Source of the DNA: an uncultured Alphaproteobacteria bacterium
GTDB lineage: Bacteria > Pseudomonadota > Alphaproteobacteria > RF32 > CAG-239
Length of the DNA: 42,612 nucleotides
NCBI GenBank assembly: GCA_944391725.1
Contig: CALXUQ010000007.1
Location: 1-42,612 of the forward strand
Reading direction: 5' to 3'
Below are positions 15,635 to 24,434 of the stretch, piece after piece. The stretch's first letter is position 1, and every line of letters starts with the position of its first letter. The position numbers were made by a program, and so were the translations under genes. The notes beneath the pieces were generated by a model. The model did no database searches. It was given only the letters and a program-made list of their open reading frames with translations, and had not been told where the DNA came from.

Positions 15635-16972
15635 TCACCGTCCGCCGGATAGATGCGACATAATTTTAGCGCCCAAAGCCCGACGCTTTTTGGCAAATTC
15701 CCCAAACAGCTTATCCACCCCCAAATTTTCTTCGGTTTTGCGGAGCTTATCATAATAGCGCCCTTTAGGATTATGTTGTTTGTATAGTTCATACAAATTG
15801 GCCGCTTCGGGCACCACATCTTGATAATCCATAAAAGCATCATACATCTGACGCCGCGATTTAGCCTTAGTCAAAGCATTAGCAAAGGCATACACATTCA
15901 AATCTTGAGCATAGCGGCTCACAACATTTTCACAAACCCCCGCTTCTTCCAACCAGCCGTATTTGGGCTCACCCCACTTTTGCTGTATTAACTGTTCCAA
16001 TGGCTCGTTGGAATTTTTATAAGTATGATATTCATCGCGGCTCAACATATTATTTTTAACCGTTTCAAACGTAAATTTGGCCACCTTTTCCAGACTAAAT
16101 CGACCATTTTCTTTGCCAAACTCCATTCGTCCTCTTCGCCCCAAAGAGCTCAACTGGTCCACCACTTTCATCAGCGGCCGAATATAATTATAATCTGCCA
16201 AACTTTTATTTCCGCGTCCAAAATACATCCGCATAGCCGCATGTTTAATCAGAGTTTCGCGCATTTTCTGAAATTCGCTCTCGGTTCTCACTCTCAAAAG
16301 CATCATCGTCGCCCCAAACAGCTCCGCCTGAGTTTCACTCATATAGCTCAGATACTCTTGCTCATTGTTATATATCTGCATTGCCGACTGCCGAGCTTTT
16401 CCGGTAGAATTATTAGCTCTTTTAGCCCAAACATTCAAAAATTTCTGATTAAATTCATCAAATTTAAGTTTGTGCTGTAACACATGGCTCATCTCATGAT
16501 AAAAGTTCTGTACCGAAAGAGCCTCCGACACTCCGGCCGAATATAGCATCAACACATCATTGTCACGATACAAACAATACCCACTGGCAAACTTACCCAT
16601 ATTTAAAATTTCCGGCGTATAAGTAGTACCCCGCAACCACGCCGCCGGACTATCACTTTTATCAAGTCCGACATTCTTCATAAATTGCGGAGCATAAGTC
16701 CCAAGGCGACTGGCAATTTTGCTAATTAAAGCCCCGTTATGAACCCGTCTGTTCAAACCACTTTTTCTCGCATCAACACCATGATTATACAAATATGCCA
16801 CACAATTAATACCCGACTTATGCATTAATTTTTCAAGCTCACAGCAATCCGGCTCAACAAAATCCTCCACTTCGCGCAAAAAAGCAGGCTCCGCACAAAA
16901 CGGATAAGCCCCACCGCGAATATATTCGGCAATATTGTGTAAGACATCTTCTCGGGTTTCGTTCCAAAACAT
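15635..16972 (-). CDS. Putative zinc metallopeptidase-like protein (HExxH)
   Basis: A 445-residue protein without signal peptide or membrane helix. The motif FYHEMSHVLQHKL gives HEMSH at residues 159-163, the zinc-binding HExxH pattern. A candidate third ligand is a glutamate in SETQAELFGA (213 or 217), the gluzincin arrangement. The remainder is helical, charged and unfamiliar; it recalls putative metallopeptidase domains often found in conjugative or phage-related contexts. GAGGGG lies about eight bases before the ATG. It follows the coupling-ATPase gene by 63 bases on the same strand and may be its co-transcribed partner or a secreted substrate; both are inference. Confidence 0.7.
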   Translation of the reverse strand: MFWNETREDVLHNIAEYIRGGAYPFCAEPAFLREVEDFVEPDCCELEKLMHKSGINCVAYLYNHGVDARKSGLNRRVHNGALISKIASRLGTYAPQFMKNVGLDKSDSPAAWLRGTTYTPEILNMGKFASGYCLYRDNDVLMLYSAGVSEALSVQNFYHEMSHVLQHKLKFDEFNQKFLNVWAKRANNSTGKARQSAMQIYNNEQEYLSYMSETQAELFGATMMLLRVRTESEFQKMRETLIKHAAMRMYFGRGNKSLADYNYIRPLMKVVDQLSSLGRRGRMEFGKENGRFSLEKVAKFTFETVKNNMLSRDEYHTYKNSNEPLEQLIQQKWGEPKYGWLEEAGVCENVVSRYAQDLNVYAFANALTKAKSRRQMYDAFMDYQDVVPEAANLYELYKQHNPKGRYYDKLRKTEENLGVDKLFGEFAKKRRALGAKIMSHLSGGR

Positions 16973-17035
16973 CGCTTTTCCCCTCAGATTTTTCTAAAAT
17001 CATACCATAGCCGGCTTATGTTGTCAATATTTTGT

Positions 17036-19561
17036 CTAAATATCATCCGGATTGTTGACCACATATTTCTTATCGAGCTCCAAGGGCTGAGGTTCGTGCT
17101 CACTCTCCTCACCAATTTGTTCCTCAACTGTAGTCTGCTCCAAACTCATCTTCTGCTCATCGACTGGCGATAAATCATCCTTGCCCTCATTTTGCGGCAG
17201 TTCAAAAGATTTTTCAGTCATCCACCAATCATCCGAATTTTCATTCATCAGCTCTTGTAGCTTCTCGGTCTCAAACTTGACCTTCCGACTACTCCATTTC
17301 GACGTAATTTCTTCTGTCAGCACACTGGTCTTATCGGGAATTTGCGCCTTAAATTCTTCAGCTTTTTCAAAAGCTTTAGCAATAAAGGCATCAACATCTT
17401 CACCCTTATCAATCTTAATCCCCGAGTTTTTCAACACCTCAATCAGCAACGGCGGATTCAAATCCTGCGGATTGCGTTTTCTCCAAGTTTCCAATGCCAC
17501 AAAACACTTAGGCTTGAGTGCCGATTTTTCAATCATATTCGGATTGTTTAAGAAAAACTCCGCCTGCGCCCTAATCGGCCGATGATAAAACCCTTCTGCC
17601 AACAACAAACTATCCCCACGCCTGAATTGTTCGTCCTCGCGATGATTATTCAGCGCCTTAGCAATCCGCCGATAATAACTTCCGTCGCTCAGCCCGTGCC
17701 GCAAGTTCAAAATTCCCCGATTTCCGACTTTAGGAATCTGCACCGACTTAGTTGCCAAGCCGGACAATTTCTCCAATTCCTTACTCAAATTCTTATTATT
17801 TGCCGCGGTCATCAACTTAAACGTAGCCGCCGAAATAATCTTTTCCAACCGCTCCGCCCCATACAACTCTTGCACCGATTGCAAACTATTTGAAATCAGC
17901 AAGAAAGAAATCTTAGCTTCCAAACCGCCTTTTAAACCATCGTCAAGCGCACTATATTTTGGCAACTTTGCCAAATCATCCATCACCACCAATAACGGGA
18001 ATTCGCCCGCACTACGGTGCACTACTAAAGCATCTTCAATCAGCATATCCATAAAAAAGCGGCTCATATAATCCTGATTATAGACATTGTAGATTGTTGA
18101 CACTTGCCAGTTTCCATATTGGTTTTTCACCCCGCGAACATAGCGCAGATAAAAATCGCTCACCGCTGTTCGTTCGCGAATAATCTTGTTTCTAAACACG
18201 GTTAACGGTTTTAGTATCATCGGAAAAACAATATTTCGCTGTTGCTTTGACAGATAAAAAATTTGTCGCAATTCATGTTTGACCCGTTGCGGATAGCCAA
18301 ACAAAGCCGCTTCTTCCAAAAGTTCCTCCAAAAACATTTTCCAGACATCATCGTCTTGATTACCGCCTTGAGCAATCAGAAAATATCTCTGGATTAAAAA
18401 ATCGGCAAACATCGGCAGACACATTTCCCGTCCTTGCCATTCTTCAGGAATTCCGCCCCAACTTCCCACCGGCAGATAATTATCCCAGTTGAGTTTATTG
18501 GTTTTGGTCCAAGCGATAACCTTTTGGCTGACTTTTTCGGGCATCAATGCATAATAACTCAGGAGCAACTCGCGATCTTCCCGAAACACCGAACCTTTTT
18601 CCGAGATTTTGGTTAAGAAATAATCATTAGCCGTCGCTTGCTCCACCTTAGCGGTAAAAAATTGCAACAAACCGTCCAAAGCAATCAGGCTCAACCTATC
18701 CCAATAATTTTCTTCACCGTTATTATGGCTCAAGCCCAACAACGCCTTGGAAAGCACCCAAATATAGTGTTCACGCTTATTACCTCCGCGGGGCAAATTG
18801 CGCAAGGAGAGCGGGTTCCATCTTGGCCAATATTCTCCTTTTTCAGGATTATCACTCAAACGCCAATCAAAATAGAACACCGGCCCCAATTGTGCCCGAT
18901 ATCCGGAAGTATATTTGGCTAGAATACCACTGTCATCAGTAGCGGCAATACAAGCCTTGTCCGATTCCAAAATCGAAGGAATTGCCACTCCTGAGGTTTT
19001 ACCCATACCGCTTTCCCCCAACGCCCAAACACTATACGTATTTGGCAGTTTGAGATTGCGGCTAAAGCAACGTCCCAAAAACATCAAAAAACCATCAAAC
19101 AAGCCCATTTTCTGGATTTCATTTTCGGTTGCAAAATGTTGTTTGAGAGCAAAATGGAGTTTAGTAAAGTTATTAAACCTCCGCACCGCCAACCATAAGC
19201 CCCAAAGCATTAACGGCACAATCAAAAACGGAATAGCCATTCCCCAAGAGAACTTATCCTTCTGCCACGAATGCCATACCGCAACAATCCATTCTTGATA
19301 TGCCTCCAGCAACTTGAGCGGATTGGTAGTCAAACTCCATATAAACCCTGCCACTCGGCTCAAACTTTTAGCCGATAAACCATATTGCACAATATGAGCC
19401 ACCCCCAACAGCAAAGCCAGCCCCAGCACTATCAAAACTGCCCAGACCAACCATTTCAGTCCGCGGCCCAAAATTCGGCACTGCCGATTCTCTTTAAGAT
19501 AATTAATGGTAGTAACCAATATGGTAAACAGATTTTTAATCACGCGACCGACCCCGCGCAT
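17036..19561 (-). CDS. VirD4/TraG-type type IV coupling ATPase
   Basis: Membrane-anchored ATPase related to type IV secretion coupling proteins, which feed DNA or protein substrates to a secretion channel. Two N-terminal membrane segments (about residues 36-58 and 107-128) precede the nucleotide domain. Walker A is GESGMGKTSG near 182-191, and the following VAIPSIL and YTSGYRAQLGPVFYFDW segments are typical of TraG/VirD4. Walker B is LLVVMDDLAKL (about 522-532), with Asp-Asp-Leu where most members have Asp-Glu-Phe. SNSLQSVQELYG matches the usual SxxQ-LYG motif. An acidic tail of about 150 residues follows. The ATG is inside the end of the pentapeptide gene (26-base overlap). No VirB genes are in the window. 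Confidence 0.87.
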   Translation of the reverse strand: MRGVGRVIKNLFTILVTTINYLKENRQCRILGRGLKWLVWAVLIVLGLALLLGVAHIVQYGLSAKSLSRVAGFIWSLTTNPLKLLEAYQEWIVAVWHSWQKDKFSWGMAIPFLIVPLMLWGLWLAVRRFNNFTKLHFALKQHFATENEIQKMGLFDGFLMFLGRCFSRNLKLPNTYSVWALGESGMGKTSGVAIPSILESDKACIAATDDSGILAKYTSGYRAQLGPVFYFDWRLSDNPEKGEYWPRWNPLSLRNLPRGGNKREHYIWVLSKALLGLSHNNGEENYWDRLSLIALDGLLQFFTAKVEQATANDYFLTKISEKGSVFREDRELLLSYYALMPEKVSQKVIAWTKTNKLNWDNYLPVGSWGGIPEEWQGREMCLPMFADFLIQRYFLIAQGGNQDDDVWKMFLEELLEEAALFGYPQRVKHELRQIFYLSKQQRNIVFPMILKPLTVFRNKIIRERTAVSDFYLRYVRGVKNQYGNWQVSTIYNVYNQDYMSRFFMDMLIEDALVVHRSAGEFPLLVVMDDLAKLPKYSALDDGLKGGLEAKISFLLISNSLQSVQELYGAERLEKIISAATFKLMTAANNKNLSKELEKLSGLATKSVQIPKVGNRGILNLRHGLSDGSYYRRIAKALNNHREDEQFRRGDSLLLAEGFYHRPIRAQAEFFLNNPNMIEKSALKPKCFVALETWRKRNPQDLNPPLLIEVLKNSGIKIDKGEDVDAFIAKAFEKAEEFKAQIPDKTSVLTEEITSKWSSRKVKFETEKLQELMNENSDDWWMTEKSFELPQNEGKDDLSPVDEQKMSLEQTTVEEQIGEESEHEPQPLELDKKYVVNNPDDI

Positions 19562-21362
19562 CAATCATCCGCTCGGTTTGGGCTTTTTCTTTAGCTTTTT
19601 CTTTAGCTTGTGCCAAAGCTTTTTCCTCAGCGGCTTTTTGCATATGCTCGCGTTTACGTTCTTCTAACAAACGTTGTTTTTCGAGCTCTCGGTCATGTTC
19701 CGATTTGGCTCGATTTTGTTCTTGCTCGCGCTGTTGCTCCAGTTCAACCTCGCGACGTTGTTGTTCTTGCTCGCGTTGCCGCTCCAGTTCGACCTCGCGA
19801 CGTTGCTGTTCTTGCTCGCGTTGCCGCTCCAGTTCGACCTCGCGACGTTGCTGTTCCGGCTCATCCTCGCGCCCTTTGTTCCGAAGAGCCGCTTGTTCTT
19901 TGTTTGCCCTTTGTTGCATCATTTTTTGGCGCTCAGCCTCTCGCTGATACAACAATTCCTGTTCCAAACGTCTCTCCCTCTCTTGAGATTCTCGCTCAGC
20001 CACCTGCTGTTGTTCTTCTTTTTCGGCTATTTGTCTTGCTGCCTTTTGTTGACGAATTTCTTGCTGATAAGCCTCCTGCAAAGATTGTTTTTGCTCCGTC
20101 TGAACCGACTGCTGCTCGGCCTCTTCCCGAGCCAAAGTTTGTCTTTCTTGGTTTTCTCTTTGTAGCGCCTCGTTTTCTTGCCGACGATTCTCCTCGCGCA
20201 TTCTAACCGGTTCAGTTTCCCGCGACACTTGCATAGCCGCCCGATTGGCTTGTTCATACAAACGCGCTTGCTTTTCTTGCTCCATCTGCGCCAACATTTC
20301 TTTTTTGCGCGCTTCAATCGCCGCCCGCAGTTCGGCATTATGCGATTTCACTTCCGCCTCTCGTTCACCGCGAATATGTTCCAGCGCTTCCGTATCTTTA
20401 ACCGGAGGCTTGGGAGCACCGCTCCGAAAAACCTTTTTACCCACCTTCAAAATTTGTTCAATACTAATACCTTTGTGCTTGGTAGTATCAATCACCCCAA
20501 ACTGTCCGCGCCCAAAAAACAGGCCTTCCAAATCAATATTCAGCTTTTTGGCTTGCGGCTTTTTCGGAGCTAATAGTTTGGCCAATTCCTGAGCATTAGG
20601 CACTCGCCCCAAAGCTTGAGCAATTTGCTCGGGCGTAATTTTGCATTCGCTCAGATCCAGACCAACAATATTCACTCCGGTAAAATCACACCCCGTAAAA
20701 TCCACTCCGCGCAGACTTACTTTAGATAAATCAATTTTTGATAAATCCAGCAAAGTCAGATTGATACGAGCTAAGTTTAGTTTATGAGGATAATATTTTG
20801 CTAAATATTCAATTAAGGCTTGAAGTTCTTCAATCCCGAGTTCATCAATGGTAATATCGAGCAGCAGTGTCCCTTCGATATCGGCCTCATTTAGTTTCAC
20901 CCCACTCAGATTCGCGCCGGTAAAATTAGCATTTTTGAGCACCGTTCCGGACAATATAGCCCCGGTCAAATCCGCCCCGGAGAGATTGGCTTCCGTCAAA
21001 TTAGCCCCCGAAAAATCCACCCCTTTGAGGTTACATCCCGAAAAATCCACCCCGGTTAAATTAGCGACCGAGAAACTGGCATTTTCAAGATTCTCGCCGA
21101 CAAACTTTCCGCCTTCAAGATTTTTGCCGCTAAATTCAATAGTTCCGATTGTACTTCCGCCCAAAACCGATTGTCCGGCCACGGCCGACCAGCTCACGGT
21201 TCCGCCATCATCATCGGGTTTAGGACGAGGTTTAGCAGATTTATCCTCAGTCGCCAAGTGGTCCTCAGTTTCCCTAACCGGCGCATCAGATTGCTCGCGT
21301 GAATGTTTCAACTTCTCACGCATGGCTTGCAATCCAAAATCTGTCGTATCTTGCTCACTCAT
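19536..21362 (-). CDS. Pentapeptide-repeat and coiled-coil protein
   Basis: A 608-residue modular protein. A low-complexity start (1-60) is followed by pentapeptide repeats of the A(D/N)LxG type (about 75-165, with a short second set about 205-243), which build a right-handed quadrilateral beta helix. From about residue 310 to 600 it is a Q/E/R-rich helix, probably a long coiled coil, containing near-identical repeats of 16 residues around REVELERQREQEQ. No signal peptide is seen. Its 3' end overlaps the coupling-ATPase gene by 26 bases, which implies coupled translation and a shared task. It could be an adaptor, scaffold or substrate of that ATPase. The ATG at 21362 is preferred over an upstream TTG. 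Confidence 0.75.
   Translation of the reverse strand: MSEQDTTDFGLQAMREKLKHSREQSDAPVRETEDHLATEDKSAKPRPKPDDDGGTVSWSAVAGQSVLGGSTIGTIEFSGKNLEGGKFVGENLENASFSVANLTGVDFSGCNLKGVDFSGANLTEANLSGADLTGAILSGTVLKNANFTGANLSGVKLNEADIEGTLLLDITIDELGIEELQALIEYLAKYYPHKLNLARINLTLLDLSKIDLSKVSLRGVDFTGCDFTGVNIVGLDLSECKITPEQIAQALGRVPNAQELAKLLAPKKPQAKKLNIDLEGLFFGRGQFGVIDTTKHKGISIEQILKVGKKVFRSGAPKPPVKDTEALEHIRGEREAEVKSHNAELRAAIEARKKEMLAQMEQEKQARLYEQANRAAMQVSRETEPVRMREENRRQENEALQRENQERQTLAREEAEQQSVQTEQKQSLQEAYQQEIRQQKAARQIAEKEEQQQVAERESQERERRLEQELLYQREAERQKMMQQRANKEQAALRNKGREDEPEQQRREVELERQREQEQQRREVELERQREQEQQRREVELEQQREQEQNRAKSEHDRELEKQRLLEERKREHMQKAAEEKALAQAKEKAKEKAQTERMIDARGRSRD
19715..19860. repeat. Tandem 48-base coding repeat
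   Basis: About three units of a 48-base sequence built on CTCCAGTTCGACCTCGCGACG and GTTCTTGCTCGCG lie inside the coiled-coil region of the pentapeptide-repeat gene. The last two units are almost identical and the first has a few changes. The length is a multiple of three, so copy-number change would keep the frame. Confidence 0.8.
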
Positions 21363-21435
21363 CCTTTTACTTTGCAACCGACATTAACACTTTTGGTTAT
21401 GATAACTCATGTTTTCAGATTTTACAAACAAATTA

Positions 21436-23268
21436 TTAGCGCAAAATGCAGCCAAAGCGGTCATTTTTGAGCCTTTCGCACAAATTTGCCCACCCACCGT
21501 CAGCCGATTCCACAATCAACCGATACCACACTTGTCCGTTGACCTCGGCGCGCTCGATTTTTGGGCTTTTATTTTGGAGCTCCGGATAAAGCTGACGCAG
21601 CATTTTCCATTCCAAATCCGCATTTTCCTTTTGCAAATAAGCTCCCAGTTGCAAAACCTTGCGTTGATTATAATCGGCTACCGTAGCACTCACCGCGGCG
21701 GACTCTGCTTTAGCGGCAACCGTTTGAGTCTTTTCTTTTTGCATTGCCGGCACTTTCCCGTTCAAAGCATGGGGATCATCAAATTTTTTGCCATCATCGA
21801 CCAAATTTTCGAGCCAATTTTCACCCTTGGCCCAATCTTTATCGGACACATTCCATTTTTTAGCCTCTTTTTTGGGTGAATTAGAAAGCATATTCACCAA
21901 ATCCTGATTAAAAGCAATTTTCAGATTATCTTTAATAACTTTAATGTCTTGCTGGAGCAACAACGGGCTAAACGGCGAAAATCCGGTATAGAAATACAAA
22001 GAACGCAAAGCCACGGCCCGTTCTGCCAAAATTTGGCTTTCTTGCATTTCACTTTCCAACAGTTTGTTTTTAAGATTCAGCACCTCGAGCTTGTCCTTAT
22101 AGCTACCGCGAAAACCTTTTTCTTTGGCTCTGATTTCTTGTTTTTGCTTGGCAATCCGCTCCCGCACGATTGACAAATCAAGTGAAGTCAGGTTCACCAA
22201 ATTATAAGCCAGCTCGACTTGGGCAAAGATAGCCGTGCCTAAATCCTGATACACCACTTCCCGATAAGCTTTTTTCCGATTCGCATTTTTCTCCTGCCGA
22301 TAATCGAGCACCGAAATCAGCAAATCTTCCGCCACTTTCATTCCCCGACGCACCAATCCGTCCACATATAGCGGGTCTTTTATATCATATCCGTTAATTT
22401 GCAGATGCTCCACCTCCGGATAATTTTGCATTACCTTGTTTTGAATCACCTCAAAACTATTGTCATAGCCATCACTTTTAGCCCTGAGCAATTCTTTGCG
22501 ATTTGCCGCCGCAGTTTGTTGAAAAGTCTTGAGATTAAAGTTGCTGTCAAAATCTTCCAGCTCATAAAAACGTTTTCCCTCAAGCTCAAGTTTCTGGTCG
22601 TCAGATTGGATAAGTTTGGCATATTGCGCCACATTGGCCAGCAAAGCGTTGCGCACCTGATTTTGTTCCAATACGGCCACTTCCAAACCTTTTTTATACT
22701 CAATATCGGCATCGCTAAGTTTGCCGTAGCGCTCCATTTTTTGTTTGAGATTATCAATAATTTTGAGTTCTTTTTTGGTTTCGCGGTCAATATCCTTAAT
22801 TTTTTTCAAGGCAAAAAGAGCGTCTTCATGAGCTTTGATGGCAGCCAAGGCCAAATGTTGAGCCGAGTTGGCAAATATATAATCATCACGCGCTTCACAA
22901 ACTGTTTCAAGTTCATATTCCGCCAAAATCACCGCAAAATCGAGCACACGTAAAGCATCATAAAGCTGGCTTTCTTGTCCTGCTTTCACGTTTAGCACAC
23001 TGGTCATTAAATCGCGCGCCGAAACTTTCTGTTCCCCAAGATTAAGCCTATCCGCCATGGCTTTTCTGGTAGTATTGATATTATATTTAACCGCTCTGGC
23101 CATGGAAGTATAAACATCGACCCGTCCTTTCAGTTCCTCGGTTTGCGCCTCCACGATTTCATCTTGCGGATTCTCGCTCAAGGTCAACGACTTTTTATCA
23201 CTGCTGCAACCAAACAGCACCACTGTCGCCACCAACACACCCCACACTTTTGCACCAGATAATCTCAT
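21436..23268 (-). CDS. Lipoprotein with helical TolC-like body and SPOR-like C-terminus
   Basis: A 610-residue exported lipoprotein: the signal peptide ends at the lipobox VVLFGC (Cys21), followed by SSDKK. The long middle is helical with heptad-like patterning; parts such as the ALRVLDFAVILAEYELE and AVLEQNQVRNALLANVAQYAKL segments recall the hairpin helices of TolC-family outer-membrane channels, but no beta-barrel strands are evident. The last 70 residues (KVLQLGAYLQKENADLEW to the end) have the spacing of a SPOR peptidoglycan-binding domain. GGAG lies eight bases before the ATG. It is first in the run leading to the coupling ATPase. Family assignment is tentative; lipidation is well supported. 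Confidence 0.72.
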   Translation of the reverse strand: MRLSGAKVWGVLVATVVLFGCSSDKKSLTLSENPQDEIVEAQTEELKGRVDVYTSMARAVKYNINTTRKAMADRLNLGEQKVSARDLMTSVLNVKAGQESQLYDALRVLDFAVILAEYELETVCEARDDYIFANSAQHLALAAIKAHEDALFALKKIKDIDRETKKELKIIDNLKQKMERYGKLSDADIEYKKGLEVAVLEQNQVRNALLANVAQYAKLIQSDDQKLELEGKRFYELEDFDSNFNLKTFQQTAAANRKELLRAKSDGYDNSFEVIQNKVMQNYPEVEHLQINGYDIKDPLYVDGLVRRGMKVAEDLLISVLDYRQEKNANRKKAYREVVYQDLGTAIFAQVELAYNLVNLTSLDLSIVRERIAKQKQEIRAKEKGFRGSYKDKLEVLNLKNKLLESEMQESQILAERAVALRSLYFYTGFSPFSPLLLQQDIKVIKDNLKIAFNQDLVNMLSNSPKKEAKKWNVSDKDWAKGENWLENLVDDGKKFDDPHALNGKVPAMQKEKTQTVAAKAESAAVSATVADYNQRKVLQLGAYLQKENADLEWKMLRQLYPELQNKSPKIERAEVNGQVWYRLIVESADGGWANLCERLKNDRFGCILR

Positions 23269-23397
23269 TTTGTCCGCTCCCCGATAATTTCAGAACTGTA
23301 ACAATATGTAACAAGAATTTAAAAGCTTTTTATCAAAAAAGATGGTATATGTAAACCAAAATATCACAACATTGATTTTATATGAGGTTAATCGAAA

Positions 23398-24429
23398 ATG
23401 AACAACACGATTAAAGTAGCAGTTATCGGCGCCGGCATGATGGGCAAAAACCACCTGAAAACCTACAAAAACATTAAAGGTATAGACTTGGTTGGTGTCT
23501 ATGACATTTTCCCCGATGCGGCCAAAGCTGCTGCCGAAACTTTTGGGATTAAAGCTTTTTCATCCATGGAAGAAGTTGCCAAGAACGTTGATGCGGTCAG
23601 CGTTGTTACCACTTCGGTTACTCATGCGGAAGTCGGAAGCTTTTTCCTCAACCGCGGCATTCACTGCCTGATTGAAAAACCCTTGGCCACCACCGAAGAA
23701 GAGTGCCAAATGTTGATTAAGGCCGCCAAAGATAATAATGTCACCTTGTTGGTCGGCCACATTGAACGCTTCAACCCGGCGGTTGAACAAATGGGCAAAA
23801 TCTTGTCCGATACCTCCAAGATTCGCTCACTCACTGCCCAAAGAATGTCGGCAGCCAGCGGACGCATCACCGATGTTGACGTGGCAATGGATTTGATGAT
23901 TCACGATATTGAAGTTATCCAATCTTTGGTTAAATCACCGGTAGTTAATGTGCAAGCCGCATCAGTCAAAACTCCCGACCACAAATCCGGCAAAGATTAC
24001 ATTACTGCACTCATTGAGTTTGCGAGCGGCGCCACTGCCAATTTGACTGCCAGCCGCATCACTCAAGCTCGAGTTCGCACCTTGTCTGTTACTACCGATA
24101 CCAACTATATTGATATGGACTTCATCAACCAAAGCATCAATGTTCATACTCAAGGTCGTATGCCCTATGTCAACCAAGAAGAGATTCCAGAATGGATGCA
24201 CTATGGCTTAAAAGGCAGCGTTGAACAATTGTTCATTCCGACCAACCAACCGCTCCAAGCCGAGCTCACTCACTTTATTAACTGCGTTAAAGGGTTAGAA
24301 ACTCCGCGTATTAGTGGTGAAAATGCTCTCGATGCTCTGCGGGTGATTTGGAAAGTTCAGGAGAAACTCGGTTTTTTTAGCCAAGACAATACAACCGCAA
24401 ACAACGTTGCAAGCGCTGCCGCAGCTTAG
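23398..24429 (+). CDS. Gfo/Idh/MocA family NAD(P)-dependent oxidoreductase
   Basis: Sugar-type dehydrogenase with an N-terminal Rossmann fold (VAVIGAGMMGKNHLKTY, residues 7-23) and the EKPLATT motif with catalytic Lys94. MDLMIHDIEVI near 163-173 carries the conserved aspartate and histidine of the active site. The total of 343 residues is normal for the family. GAGG lies about ten bases before the ATG. The next gene, truA, starts six bases after its stop, so they share a transcript. Substrate cannot be read from the sequence. A UDP-GlcNAc 3-dehydrogenase (GnnA-like) role in lipid A is one option, but no partner transaminase is nearby. The C-terminus has a short alanine-rich tail. Confidence 0.9.
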   Translation: MNNTIKVAVIGAGMMGKNHLKTYKNIKGIDLVGVYDIFPDAAKAAAETFGIKAFSSMEEVAKNVDAVSVVTTSVTHAEVGSFFLNRGIHCLIEKPLATTEEECQMLIKAAKDNNVTLLVGHIERFNPAVEQMGKILSDTSKIRSLTAQRMSAASGRITDVDVAMDLMIHDIEVIQSLVKSPVVNVQAASVKTPDHKSGKDYITALIEFASGATANLTASRITQARVRTLSVTTDTNYIDMDFINQSINVHTQGRMPYVNQEEIPEWMHYGLKGSVEQLFIPTNQPLQAELTHFINCVKGLETPRISGENALDALRVIWKVQEKLGFFSQDNTTANNVASAAAA

Positions 24430-24434
24430 TTCCG

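Noticed and set aside
19610-20206. 198-residue plus-strand ORF opposite the coiled-coil gene
   Set aside because: It is an antisense frame created by the repetitive Q/E/R codons; it has no ribosome site and shows simple-sequence composition.
17036-23268. Complete conjugative or type IV secretion locus
   Set aside because: No relaxase, VirB4-type ATPase, VirB6/8/9/10 or pilin gene is present; only the coupling ATPase is recognisable.
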